Assembly: GCF_022369435.1 (NCBI RefSeq)
Contig: NZ_CP059597.1
Span: forward strand, 434,001 to 498,000
Length of the DNA stretch: 64,000 nucleotides
Direction: 5' to 3'
Origin: Campylobacter sp. RM10537
GTDB lineage: Bacteria > Campylobacterota > Campylobacteria > Campylobacterales > Campylobacteraceae
Part shown: in pieces, positions 27,901-37,691 of the stretch
Layout: each line of letters starts with the position of its first letter
Position numbering within the stretch: the first letter of the stretch is position 1
The notes under the pieces: generated by a model
What the model was told of the DNA's origin: nothing
The model's input: only the letters and a program-made list of their open reading frames with translations
Databases searched by the model: none
Position numbers and translations under genes: made by a program

Positions 27901-28589
27901 ATTTTGAAAAAGAAATTCTAGGAATTTATGTTTCAGGACATCCTTTAGATCGTTTTTATGAAGAGTTCAAGGATTTAGATTATGTAAAAAGTATAGATTT
28001 TTCATCGCTTAAGGGTAGTGGAGAAATATTGAGTATCGGAAAGATAGAAGGTTTTAAAACCATGATGAGTAAAAATAATAAACGTTATGGTAAGCTTGAA
28101 ATTTTAGATTTTTATTCCGCCTTCGATGTAACTGTTTTTGAATCTAATATAGAAGAATTGGACAATATTTTAAAAGATGAGGAATTAAAAAACAGGGCTT
28201 ATGGATTTTTATTGAGTTATAAATCTGATGAAGGTAAGGTTGATAGTTTCGCTTTAAGATCAATTAAAAAGATAGAGGAACTTAAAGAGGGAGATTTTAA
28301 GGCAATTAAGAAATTTTCGACTAAAAAAATAATTAAAGAAAATAAAGATTTTACCGAAGAACCTAAAGAATTTGAAAAAAATATTATTGAACTTGATATT
28401 TCTAAATTAAATCGTGAATTAATTTATGAAATTCATGATATAGCAAGAAATGCACACAATCCAAATGAAAAAGGGAATCGAAAACTTGTTTTAAAAATTA
28501 TTAGTGCTGGTTCTTGTTTGCTTTATCATACTGATTTTATTATTTCTGAAAATATAAGTCAAAAGATTATTGAAAAATATGCCGGATGA
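24987..28589 (+). CDS. dnaE: DNA polymerase III alpha subunit
   Basis: 1200 residues. Replicative polymerase catalytic subunit. The PHP domain is at the N-terminus ([27 protein letters not shown]). The C-family polymerase core carries [16 protein letters not shown] and the catalytic acidic motif [13 protein letters not shown] near residue 425. [23 protein letters not shown], a helix-hairpin-helix region and an OB-fold follow, with a C-terminal tail. It is slightly longer than the E. coli protein. Monocistronic, and its end is only two bases from the convergent yggS. Confidence 0.98.
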   Translation: [1200 protein letters not shown]

Positions 28590-28591
28590 TT

Positions 28592-29218
28592 TTAATTTTT
28601 AAATAAAATACTTCCTAATCTAACCATATTTGAGCCGCATTTGATTGCGAGCTCAAAATCATTACTCATCCCCATAGAACAAATTTTTGCACCATATTTT
28701 TGTAATTTTTCATAAATTTTAAATGTAATTTCAAAGCTTTTTATTATTTGATTTTGATCTTGTTCATTAGCACCTATACTCATAACACCGCAAAGATTTA
28801 AATTTGGGCACTCTTCTTGAATTTGTAAATATTCTTCTATTGCTCTATTTAAGTCAATTCCATTTTTATTTTTTTCTTTAGCACTGTTGATTTCAAGTAA
28901 AGTATCAAGTCTATAATTAAGTCTTTGATTTACAGCTTGAGCGATTTTTAAACCATTGCAGGATTGCCAAAGAATAGGTTTTTGTTTAATTAAAAGATTA
29001 ATTTTGTTACTTTGTAAATTTCCTATAAAGTGCCATTTAATATTTAAATTTTCTTTATCAAGCTCTTGTTTTTTTTGTGACAAGGCTTGAACTTGGTTTT
29101 CTCCGAAATCTACAATTCCAAGATTAAAAAATTTTTTAATTGTATTAGAGTCTGTATATTTACTTGCGGCAACTAAATGAATATTTTTTGTTTTTTCTAA
29201 AATTTGTTTTAATATCAT
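28592..29218 (-). CDS. YggS/PLPBP family pyridoxal-phosphate homeostasis protein
   Basis: 208 residues from the ATG at 29218 (MILKQILEKTKNIHLVAASKY). The frame extends upstream to 29281, but that would run through the flaC terminator hairpin and into flaC, so the internal start is preferred even though it has no strong ribosome site. PLP-binding Lys lies in AASKYTD; other motifs are DFGENQVQAL, WHFIGNLQSNK and SMGMSNDFELAIKCGSNMVRLG. It buffers PLP and affects amino acid metabolism in other bacteria. Confidence 0.92.
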   Translation of the reverse strand: MILKQILEKTKNIHLVAASKYTDSNTIKKFFNLGIVDFGENQVQALSQKKQELDKENLNIKWHFIGNLQSNKINLLIKQKPILWQSCNGLKIAQAVNQRLNYRLDTLLEINSAKEKNKNGIDLNRAIEEYLQIQEECPNLNLCGVMSIGANEQDQNQIIKSFEITFKIYEKLQKYGAKICSMGMSNDFELAIKCGSNMVRLGSILFKN

Positions 29219-29231
29219 AAGATATATTTTG

Positions 29232-29260
29232 TTTAAAGCCTTATAAAAAAAGGCTTTAAA
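29232..29260 (-). terminator. terminator of flaC
   Basis: TTTAAAGCCTT and AAGGCTTTAAA, 11-bp stem, 7-base loop, two bases after the flaC stop on the - strand. Confidence 0.75.
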
Positions 29261-29261
29261 A

Positions 29262-30011
29262 TTATTGTAATAAGTTTGCAATTTTACTTTGTAATTGCAT
29301 ATTAGATTGAGCTGCTACAAAAGCTGCCGCATTTTCTTTTAAATAGTTAGTGTTAAAATCATTAATATTTTTAGCCATATCATTATTTAAAAGATTATTT
29401 TCAGCCGCTTTTGTATTTATACTATTTTGAACACTAGAATTAATATTTGAAGTAATTGCGTTGATACCAGAACCAATTTCGCTTCTAAGACTGCCAAGTT
29501 GATCCATAAAATTAGTAATACTATCTTGATTATCTATACTAAGACCTGCTGTAGAAAGCGAATTTAGATTAGTAGTTTCAGTACTATTTCCTACTACAAA
29601 GCTCATAGTTTGAAATACATTTTTACCATTATAAGTTGCATTATTAAAAGAATCATTAATAGAATCTTGAATTCTTGTAGCTTCTGTTCTTAGCATATTC
29701 TTTTGAGAATCATTCAAGGCAGCATTATTCATTTTAACTGAAAGCTCGTTTAGTCTATCGGCACTTTGAGAAATATTTGTTAAACTAGCATCAGCAATTT
29801 GCAATACACCGATAGCATCATAAGCATTTGCGATTCCTTGATCTATTGTGCTAAATTGAGATCTTAAAGAATCAGCAATAGCTAAATTTGCACTATCAAC
29901 TCCACTAATTGCACGAACAGCAGCAATATTTTCTAGGGCTTTATCACTAGCTTTTTGAGCATTATTTAAATAATAATTTTGTTGCATCATAGTTGCATCG
30001 GAAATCATCAT
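29262..30011 (-). CDS. flaC: FlaC, flagellin-like secreted protein
   Basis: 249 residues, the length I recall for C. jejuni FlaC. Only the conserved flagellin ends are kept: the N-terminal coiled coil (NNAQKASDKALENIAAVRAISG) and the C-terminal helix (NYLKENAAAFVAAQSNMQLQSKIANLLQ). The variable surface domains are missing. FlaC is exported by the flagellar apparatus rather than built into the filament, and in C. jejuni it has been reported to dampen Toll-like receptor 5 signalling. A near-perfect AAGGAGG site precedes the double ATG, so either Met1 or Met2 may start. Intact here, unlike the broken flagellar-regulon gene at 8.7 kb. Confidence 0.95.
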   Translation of the reverse strand: MMISDATMMQQNYYLNNAQKASDKALENIAAVRAISGVDSANLAIADSLRSQFSTIDQGIANAYDAIGVLQIADASLTNISQSADRLNELSVKMNNAALNDSQKNMLRTEATRIQDSINDSFNNATYNGKNVFQTMSFVVGNSTETTNLNSLSTAGLSIDNQDSITNFMDQLGSLRSEIGSGINAITSNINSSVQNSINTKAAENNLLNNDMAKNINDFNTNYLKENAAAFVAAQSNMQLQSKIANLLQ

Positions 30012-30043
30012 AGCGTGCCTCCTTGTTTATTTAAAATTTTTTG

Positions 30044-30049
30044 ATTATA
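30044..30049 (-). promoter_or_regulatory. -10 box of flaC
   Basis: TATAAT on the - strand in GATATAATC, 33 bases before the flaC ATG. It looks like sigma-70; no sigma-28 or sigma-54 motif is evident. Confidence 0.5.
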
Positions 30050-30529
30050 TCATTTTTTGTCTATTTTAAAACTTAAAAAATATAAAAATACTTGAGATAT
30101 TAGAATTATTTTTAAAGTAATTTCGCTTGCGCTATGTATGCTAGAAAATTTATTGCTAATAGTTGCTTGTTCACCTAATTTTTGCATCGAGATAATTTGT
30201 TCAGTAAAATGAAATACAAAAATTAAACTTAAAATTAAAATAATTAAACTTAAAATTAATTTTGAAAATTTAATTTTAAAATTAATTTTTTCTTTAAAAT
30301 AGAAAAAAACTTCAAATAAAATATTTATACTTGAAACAATAAGTAGCAAATATCCCATTTTTATGAAAATTTGCGTCATTAAAATTCCACTTTGGTAATG
30401 ATTTAAAATTCCATCTCCAAGAAAATTTTTAGGATAAAAAATAATAGGTGCGACAATCACCCCAAGTATAAGCTCTATGCCTATCATAGCAGCAAGTAAA
30501 AATAAATTAACAGCTTTCATTTTCTCCAC
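30050..30529 (-). CDS. DUF4149-like integral membrane protein
   Basis: 159 residues with four predicted spans (about 7-29, 46-70, 86-106, 136-154). The pattern GVIVAPIIFYPKNFLGDGILNHYQSG near residues 24-47 matches DUF4149 membrane proteins as I remember them. The DNA of the third span consists of repeated AATTAAA words, an AT extreme even for this genome. It lies upstream of flaC on the same strand with 38 bases between. Function unknown. Confidence 0.75.
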   Translation of the reverse strand: MEKMKAVNLFLLAAMIGIELILGVIVAPIIFYPKNFLGDGILNHYQSGILMTQIFIKMGYLLLIVSSINILFEVFFYFKEKINFKIKFSKLILSLIILILSLIFVFHFTEQIISMQKLGEQATISNKFSSIHSASEITLKIILISQVFLYFLSFKIDKK

Positions 30530-30567
30530 TTTTTGTTTTAATTTTTGATTATCTTAGCATAATAATT

Positions 30568-31368
30568 TTAGTTTTGAGTAAATTTTGCAACAAAAACTCG
30601 ATCATGTCCAGCTTCGTCTTTAAAAAATAAATTTGAAAAATGATATTTTTTTAAAATTTTATTTAAAACTTTTTTTTGATCATAGCCAAATTCACAAGCT
30701 ATAAATTTTACCTTTTTTGAGTAAGCAAACTGAATAATTTTCTCTAAAATTTCATAACCTTTTTCTCCGCCAAATAAGGCTTCTTTAGGTTCGCTTTGAA
30801 CCCAAATATCTATAGGATAGGAATTTTTAATATAGGGAGGATTTGAAAAAATAAAGTCATAATTATCTTTTAAAGTTGAAAAATCGCAAAGTTTGAAATC
30901 GATTTGTTTTTCTACTCCATGAATTTTTGCATTTTTTTTAGCAAGTTCTAGTGCTTTGGGATTAATATCACAAGCAGTAAGATTGATTTTGAGCTCTTTG
31001 GCCAATATAATACTTAAAATTCCACTACCAAATCCTATTTCTAAAATATTTTTAAATTGATGAGTTTTGCACAAATTTAAAATTTGATTCAATAATATTT
31101 CTGTGTCATATCTAGGTATTAATACACCTTTATTTATTTTAAAATCTAATCCCCAAAAATTTACTTTTTCAAAAATATATTCAAATGGTTCTCCCTTGTT
31201 AAATCGATCAATAAGTTGAAAATATATTTTTGGATCAAAATTTAAATCCTGATTTAAAAAAAGCCACGTTTTATCTTTATTTAAATATTCACAAAGTATA
31301 AAAGTAGCTTCATTTTCATAGCCTTTTAGTTTAGATTTTGCTTGATTTAGGGCTTCTTTTATAGTCAA
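30568..31368 (-). CDS. prmC: peptide chain release factor N5-glutamine methyltransferase
   Basis: 266 residues. It methylates the GGQ glutamine of release factors RF1/RF2. The SAM site is ILEIGFGSGILSI (residues 108-120), and the catalytic NPPY is at 176-179. The N-terminal helical domain binds the release factor. The start overlaps the M48 protease stop by four bases, so the pair is co-translated. prfA is not nearby. Confidence 0.95.
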   Translation of the reverse strand: MTIKEALNQAKSKLKGYENEATFILCEYLNKDKTWLFLNQDLNFDPKIYFQLIDRFNKGEPFEYIFEKVNFWGLDFKINKGVLIPRYDTEILLNQILNLCKTHQFKNILEIGFGSGILSIILAKELKINLTACDINPKALELAKKNAKIHGVEKQIDFKLCDFSTLKDNYDFIFSNPPYIKNSYPIDIWVQSEPKEALFGGEKGYEILEKIIQFAYSKKVKFIACEFGYDQKKVLNKILKKYHFSNLFFKDEAGHDRVFVAKFTQN

Positions 31369-32552
31369 GAAAGAGCCTTAATTCTATCATAAATGCTTGG
31401 ATGACTAAGATAAAAAAAACTATAAATTTTACTTGTTTTAATAAAAGCTTTATTCTCTCTTGCTAAAGCCATTAAAGCATTCTTCATATCTTCTTTATTG
31501 GTGACTTTGGCTCCATGTAAATCAGCTGCAAATTCATTTTTTCTACTTAAAAAATTAATCAAAGGTGAAATAATAAAACTAAATACATTACCAAAAATTA
31601 ACAAAAGAGCAAAAACTCCAGCACTAATATTGTCTAGATGTGTTTGTGTGTATAAAATTTTTGGTAAATGCGCAAAAATGAAGAAAAGCAAAAGCATCAT
31701 AAAAGCACTGCTAAATAGATTTTTTATAATATCTTTGTGAACAAAGTGTCCAAGTTCATGGCCTAAAACAGCTAAAAGTTCCCTTTCATTAAGCGCTTTT
31801 AATAGGGTATCAAAAAGCACAACTCTTTTATTTTTAAAAAGTCCTCCAAAATAAGCATTTAAACGTTTGTCTCTTTTGCTTGCATCCATAACATAAATTC
31901 CATTTGCATTAAAACCACATTTTTGCATTAAGGAAGAAATTTTATTTTGTAAATTTTCATCTTCTAATTTTTGAATTTTATTAAATATGGGAGCTATGAG
32001 AGTAGGATAAATGATATTTATAAGCAAAATAACAAAAAATGAGAATATAAACGCAGCAATCCACCATAATGATTTAAAAAAATCATAACAAAAAAGCAAA
32101 GCGTAGATGATTAAAAAACCAAATATTATGGTTAAGAGTATGCTTTTTATATTATCTTGGATGAAAATTTTTAAAGTCATATTTGAAAATCCGTGAGCTT
32201 TATCTTTTACAAAATGTTCATAAAAACTAACTGGCAAATTTGCAATACTTATTATAATTAAAAATATTAATAAGAATAAAGTGTTTTCAAAACGAGAATT
32301 TTCTTGAATAATAAAATTTTTAAGAAAATAAAAACCAAAACTAAGCCAAATGGTATTGATAAAAAATGAATATAAATTGGAAAAAAATTTAAATTTTTCA
32401 TTTTCTATAGCAATATTAGCTGCTTTTTTATAATCATTTTCATCTAAAATCTCTGCTTTTTTCTGCTTTTCTTGCTTTAAAAAACAAATTTGCTGATAAG
32501 AAATAAAAGATAATATAGCTGTATAAAGAAATAAAATTGCAATTAAAATCAT
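31365..32552 (-). CDS. M48 family zinc metallopeptidase (Ste24/CAAX protease-like)
   Basis: 395 residues with about seven membrane spans. The zinc site HELGH is at residues 265-269, and the distal ligand Glu lies in KNEFAADLHGAKV. It resembles Ste24-type CAAX endopeptidases, but bacteria have no prenylated substrate, so the likely job is membrane-protein quality control. Overlaps prmC by four bases. The reported C. jejuni counterpart is Cj0723. Confidence 0.9.
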   Translation of the reverse strand: MILIAILFLYTAILSFISYQQICFLKQEKQKKAEILDENDYKKAANIAIENEKFKFFSNLYSFFINTIWLSFGFYFLKNFIIQENSRFENTLFLLIFLIIISIANLPVSFYEHFVKDKAHGFSNMTLKIFIQDNIKSILLTIIFGFLIIYALLFCYDFFKSLWWIAAFIFSFFVILLINIIYPTLIAPIFNKIQKLEDENLQNKISSLMQKCGFNANGIYVMDASKRDKRLNAYFGGLFKNKRVVLFDTLLKALNERELLAVLGHELGHFVHKDIIKNLFSSAFMMLLLFFIFAHLPKILYTQTHLDNISAGVFALLLIFGNVFSFIISPLINFLSRKNEFAADLHGAKVTNKEDMKNALMALARENKAFIKTSKIYSFFYLSHPSIYDRIKALS

Positions 32553-32689
32553 ATTTTTCCTTGAAAATAAAAATATTTTTGTTTTAAATTCTAACTTAAA
32601 ATCATGAAATAAAGTTAATCATTTTAAAGAAATTATTGGTACAATATATGAAAATTATTGTTAAAATTTTAATATTTTTAGGATGAAAA

Positions 32690-32869
32690 ATGTTCAATAA
32701 AAAAGCACCCCAAAAACAAAATTTAAAAAATAAAATTTCATTTAATGATGTTATTTTAGATGATAGGCTTTTTGATTTTACCCGTAAAATTCAAAAAATA
32801 AGTAAAGATGAAGCCAGTGCAAGTTTACTAGCTAGACAACTTAGTAAACTTATTAAGGCCAATCGATAA
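32690..32869 (+). CDS. small conserved hypothetical protein, 59 residues
   Basis: A short frame, MFNKKAPQKQNLKNKISFNDV to LIKANR. The basic, disordered N-terminus is followed by an amphipathic helical region (about 24-55, LDDRLFDFTRKIQKI). GGATGAAAA precedes the ATG. It fills the otherwise empty gap between the M48 protease and mog, ends four bases before the convergent mog stop, and shows third-position codon use like its neighbours. No function known. Confidence 0.7.
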   Translation: MFNKKAPQKQNLKNKISFNDVILDDRLFDFTRKIQKISKDEASASLLARQLSKLIKANR

Positions 32870-32873
32870 TTAT

Positions 32874-33407
32874 TTAACATTTCTTGGGGCGAAAAATTTT
32901 AATTATTTCATCATTATTTTCTATATATGATCCTCCGATTAAATCTATACAATATGGAATTGCTGGAAATATAGGTTTTAAGCATTCCATTATAGCTTTA
33001 GGATTTCCTGGGAGATTTACTATAAGAGTTTTATTACGAATTCCTGCAGTTTGTCTTGATAGTATTGCAGTAGGGACATATTTTAAACTTTCTAAACGCA
33101 TTAATTCTCCAAAACCAGGCATCATTTTATCACATACAGCTTCAGTTGCTTCTGGGGTTACATCTCGCAATGCAGGTCCTGTTCCACCACTTGTTATAAT
33201 TAAATCACATTTTTTTTCATCGCTTAAATAAAGTAATTTTTGTATGATTAAATCATAATCATCTGGAATAAGTTCTTTAAAATAATCAATTTTATTTTTT
33301 ATAAAAGATGTGAGTATTTTTTCAACTTCGCTTGTTGCTTTATCTTCATATATCCCGCTACTAGCACGATCGCTTAGGGTTAAAATTCCAATTTTTATTG
33401 TATCCAT
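32874..33407 (-). CDS. mog: molybdopterin adenylyltransferase
   Basis: 177 residues. It activates molybdopterin by adenylylation before molybdenum insertion. MogA/MoaB-fold motifs: ILTLSDRASSGIYEDKA at the N-terminus, LIITSGGTGPALRDVTPEA with the GGTG loop, and LIVNLPGNPKA near residue 132. A ribosome site AAGGAGAAT lies upstream. Molybdenum cofactor serves formate dehydrogenase, which in Campylobacter is also a selenoprotein. The next gene on the same strand, corA, lies 25 bases upstream. Confidence 0.93.
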   Translation of the reverse strand: MDTIKIGILTLSDRASSGIYEDKATSEVEKILTSFIKNKIDYFKELIPDDYDLIIQKLLYLSDEKKCDLIITSGGTGPALRDVTPEATEAVCDKMMPGFGELMRLESLKYVPTAILSRQTAGIRNKTLIVNLPGNPKAIMECLKPIFPAIPYCIDLIGGSYIENNDEIIKIFRPKKC

Positions 33408-33432
33408 AATAATATTCTCCTTAACTTAAATT

Positions 33433-34422
33433 TTAAAGCCAACCCTTTTTTTTAAAGATAATTACGGGTAGTATAATAGAAATAATCATGATAAAAAGCA
33501 CAATAGGATAGGCATAATGCAGATCAAGTTCTGGCATAAATTTAAAATTCATCCCATAGATTGTTCCAATAAGTGTTGGTGGCATCATGGCAACTGTTGC
33601 AACTGTGAAAAGTTTGATAATTTTATTTTGTTCTATATTAACTTGACTTGCTAAAATTGTTTGTATATTATCTAAAATATTAAGCTGGGAAACGCTAAAT
33701 TCAACTAAAGAATTTAAGTCTTTAAGAACTATAGTTAAATTTTGCTTGATATCTTTATCTATTTTATCGCTTTTTAATAAAGAAGTCATTGCTCTTCTTT
33801 TATCGAAAAGAGAATCTCTAACGCACATATTTGACTCTTGTAAGCTAGAGATATCTTTTAGCATTGAATCGTAACTATATTCATCTTTTTTTTCTAAGAC
33901 ACTTACTCTTAAGCCTCTTGCTTCTTTATCTATCCATTCTAATAGATCTGCATCTTTTTCTACACGCACTTCAAACATTTTATCAATGATATCATATCCA
34001 TCTTCAAAATTTTTAGGACTCGCAAGTATTCTAGCTTGGATTTCTTCAAAAGTATTAAATTCGCTATATCTTATTGTAAATAAAATATTTTTAGCTGTAG
34101 TAAAAGTTACTACTTCTGTGCTAAGATTTCTAGGGCTAACTTTATTTTCATTATGCTTATAATCTCTGATCAAAAAATGCGCATTAATGGTAATTGTTGC
34201 ATTATCTTCCCAATATTTTGCACTAAGTTCTATTTCTTGACTTTCCTCTTTAGTTGGAAATTCAAGATCAAATTTATTAGCGATAAAAGTGATTTCAGCT
34301 ATACTTGGCTGAAGCAAATCTATCCATAAGATATTTTCGGGTAGTTTTTGTACATTTTCATCTAAATTAAAGCAAATTCTTTGCACTAAGGCATTTTCTG
34401 TTTTAGTATAGATATAAAGCAT
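33433..34422 (-). CDS. corA: CorA magnesium channel
   Basis: 329 residues. The large cytoplasmic funnel domain is followed by two C-terminal membrane helices with the selectivity motif GMN in TIYGMNFKFMPELD between them. The last residues IIFKKKGWL form the basic ring. Homopentameric Mg2+ import across the inner membrane. Probably co-transcribed with mog (25-base gap). The 3' neighbours keep the order I recall from C. jejuni (Cj0726). Confidence 0.95.
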   Translation of the reverse strand: MLYIYTKTENALVQRICFNLDENVQKLPENILWIDLLQPSIAEITFIANKFDLEFPTKEESQEIELSAKYWEDNATITINAHFLIRDYKHNENKVSPRNLSTEVVTFTTAKNILFTIRYSEFNTFEEIQARILASPKNFEDGYDIIDKMFEVRVEKDADLLEWIDKEARGLRVSVLEKKDEYSYDSMLKDISSLQESNMCVRDSLFDKRRAMTSLLKSDKIDKDIKQNLTIVLKDLNSLVEFSVSQLNILDNIQTILASQVNIEQNKIIKLFTVATVAMMPPTLIGTIYGMNFKFMPELDLHYAYPIVLFIMIISIILPVIIFKKKGWL

Positions 34423-34467
34423 AATAATTCCTTAAAACACAATGTTTGTATTTTTTTTGATATTTCA

Positions 34468-35229
34468 TTATAAATCATATTTTTTTAAAAGTTTATCATA
34501 AGTCCCATCAGTTTTTAATTCATCGATGCCTTTGTTAAATCGTGCTAATGCCTCTTTTTGTTTATCTTTATCAAAAGCAAAACTAAAGCCTTCGCTATCA
34601 TCATTTTCTTGATAAAAACTTACAAGTTCCGGATTTTCAGCAAGAAAACCTTTTGCTGCATCTTGATCTATAATAATAGCATCAATTTTACTGTTTTTTA
34701 AAGCCAAAATAGCAATATTTAAATCTTTATTAGCTTGAATTTCTGCATTTTTGATTTTTTTTGCGGCATTTTCTTGTAATGTTCCAAGTTGCACACCTAT
34801 TTTTTTACCTTCTAAATCATTTTTGGAGCTAATTTCATTATTAGTTTTTAATTTAATATAAAGATTTTTACTTTTGAAGTAAGGTTGTGTAAAATCAACA
34901 CTTTTTCTTCTTTCATCAGTTGCGCTCATAGCAGAAGCAATCATATCAATTTTTCCAGCTTTTAAAGCAGGGATTAAACCATCAAAACTAGTTTGAATCC
35001 AAGTAATTTTTATATTTTCTTTTTTTCCTATAGCATCTACTAAATCTGTATCAAAGCCAGTAAGAATTGAATTTTCTTTGTAGTTAAAAGGCTTGTAATT
35101 AGGATCTGTTCCTACTTTTAAACTAAGAGTTGTGTTTGATTCTGTTTGATTGTCATTTTTATTTTTTTGACAAGCTGCAAAAAATAAACTCATCAAAATA
35201 ATACAAAAAGCAATAAATATTTTTTTCAT
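34468..35229 (-). CDS. amino-acid ABC transporter substrate-binding lipoprotein (HisJ-like)
   Basis: 253 residues. Signal peptide with lipobox LFFAAC, lipidated Cys20. The family 3 solute-binding fold starts KVGTDPNYKPFNYKENSILTG and contains the polar amino acid signature GFDTDLVDAIGK. The binding-site Arg lies in ATDERRKSVDFT. No permease or ATPase gene is adjacent, so it must serve a transporter encoded elsewhere. I remember a similar protein (Cj0734, HisJ) at this place, but with an ABC operon between it and corA; here corA is directly next. Confidence 0.88.
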   Translation of the reverse strand: MKKIFIAFCIILMSLFFAACQKNKNDNQTESNTTLSLKVGTDPNYKPFNYKENSILTGFDTDLVDAIGKKENIKITWIQTSFDGLIPALKAGKIDMIASAMSATDERRKSVDFTQPYFKSKNLYIKLKTNNEISSKNDLEGKKIGVQLGTLQENAAKKIKNAEIQANKDLNIAILALKNSKIDAIIIDQDAAKGFLAENPELVSFYQENDDSEGFSFAFDKDKQKEALARFNKGIDELKTDGTYDKLLKKYDL

Positions 35230-35902
35230 TAAAAAATCTCCTATATTCTGTAAATTTAATAATTTTTTGTAATTATAATATTTTTTTTGTAAATTATTTA
35301 AGATTTAATTTTATAAATTGATTAAAAATTATAATTATTTTGGCAAATAAAATGGCTAATTTAATTTTTTATTATACATTATACTTTAAATTTTCATAAA
35401 AATATAAATAAAATACTTTAAACCCCCTTTAAGCTTAATTAGTTATACTTTCATTTCCTTTTTTAGAAGGGCTTAAAATCTTAAAAGAAGTTTCACAAAT
35501 ATTATTAGAATAAATTATAGTTTTAATTTTTAATTAAAGCTTTGCTTTAATTTATAATTATTAAAATATTTTTTATTTTAAAGTTATTATTAAAAATAAA
35601 ACTTCTAATATAATCATTATAAATGTTTTAATTTAAAAGATTAAAAAGTATTTTATTTTTTAATGATTTAAAAAGATTTTTTGTTTTTGTTCTTTTAATT
35701 TAATATTGTTATTCAAATCTTATAGTCAATCTTTGAAATCTAAATAAGTGATCGATTGAGCCAGATTAATAGATTTATTATTTTATAATCAATAATAAAT
35801 CAAAATTTATATTAATTATTAGGGTTAATAAAGTTTTCTTTATTAATCTAAAATATATTAAATACTTTTTCTTTGAAGAAAAAGATTAAACTTTTCTATA
35901 AT
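35230..35902. other. rRNA leader / intergenic region
   Basis: 670 bases without a gene. It contains the -10 box of the HisJ-like gene (TATAAT on the - strand, 35272-35277), a 9-bp hairpin (AATTAAAGC / GCTTTAATT at 35532-35552), + strand -10 candidates TATACT (35444-35449), TAATAT (35701-35706) and TATAGT (35721-35726), and the left arm of the 16S processing stem (35726-35744). Which candidate is the rRNA promoter cannot be decided from sequence alone. Confidence 0.6.
35726..35744 (+). other. left arm of the 16S rRNA processing stem
   Basis: 19 bases perfectly complementary to 37476-37494 after the 16S gene, the arrangement cut by RNase III to release pre-16S. A G.U pair extends it further on each side. 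Confidence 0.8.
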
Positions 35903-37418
<1,516 letters not shown>

Positions 37419-37475
37419 AGAGTACAAAGTAATAAGTCTCACAACTATTACTTCATATAAACTCAATCGTCCTTG

Positions 37476-37494
37476 TTTAGATTTCAAAGATTGA
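37476..37494 (+). other. right arm of the 16S rRNA processing stem
   Basis: Pairs with 35726-35744. It lies before tRNA-Ala, so both arms are on the 16S side of the sugar island. Confidence 0.8.
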
Positions 37495-37510
37495 TGAAAA
37501 GCTAATTTAT

Positions 37511-37586
37511 GGGGAATTAGCTCAGCTGGGAGAGCGCCTGCTTTGCACGCAGGAGGTCAGCGGTTCGATCCCGCTATTCTCCACCA
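37511..37586 (+). tRNA. tRNA-Ala (TGC)
   Basis: 76 nt with encoded CCA. Acceptor GGGGAAT pairs with ATTCTCC, the D arm reads GCTC-AGCTGGGA-GAGC, the anticodon TGC is at 37544-37546, and the T arm contains GGTTCGATCC. It is in the usual position of the 16S-23S spacer. Confidence 0.98.
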
Positions 37587-37592
37587 TGATAA

Positions 37593-37669
37593 GGGCCTAT
37601 AGCTCAGCTGGTTAGAGTGCACCCCTGATAAGGGTGAGGTCACAAGTTCAAGTCTTGTTAGGCCCACCA
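37593..37669 (+). tRNA. tRNA-Ile (GAT)
   Basis: 77 nt with encoded CCA. Acceptor GGGCCTA pairs with TAGGCCC, and the anticodon GAT is at 37627-37629. The sugar island begins right after it: the galT stop is 22 bases downstream, with no hairpin terminator in between. Confidence 0.98.
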
Positions 37670-37691
37670 TTAAATAATAATATTAAATTTT

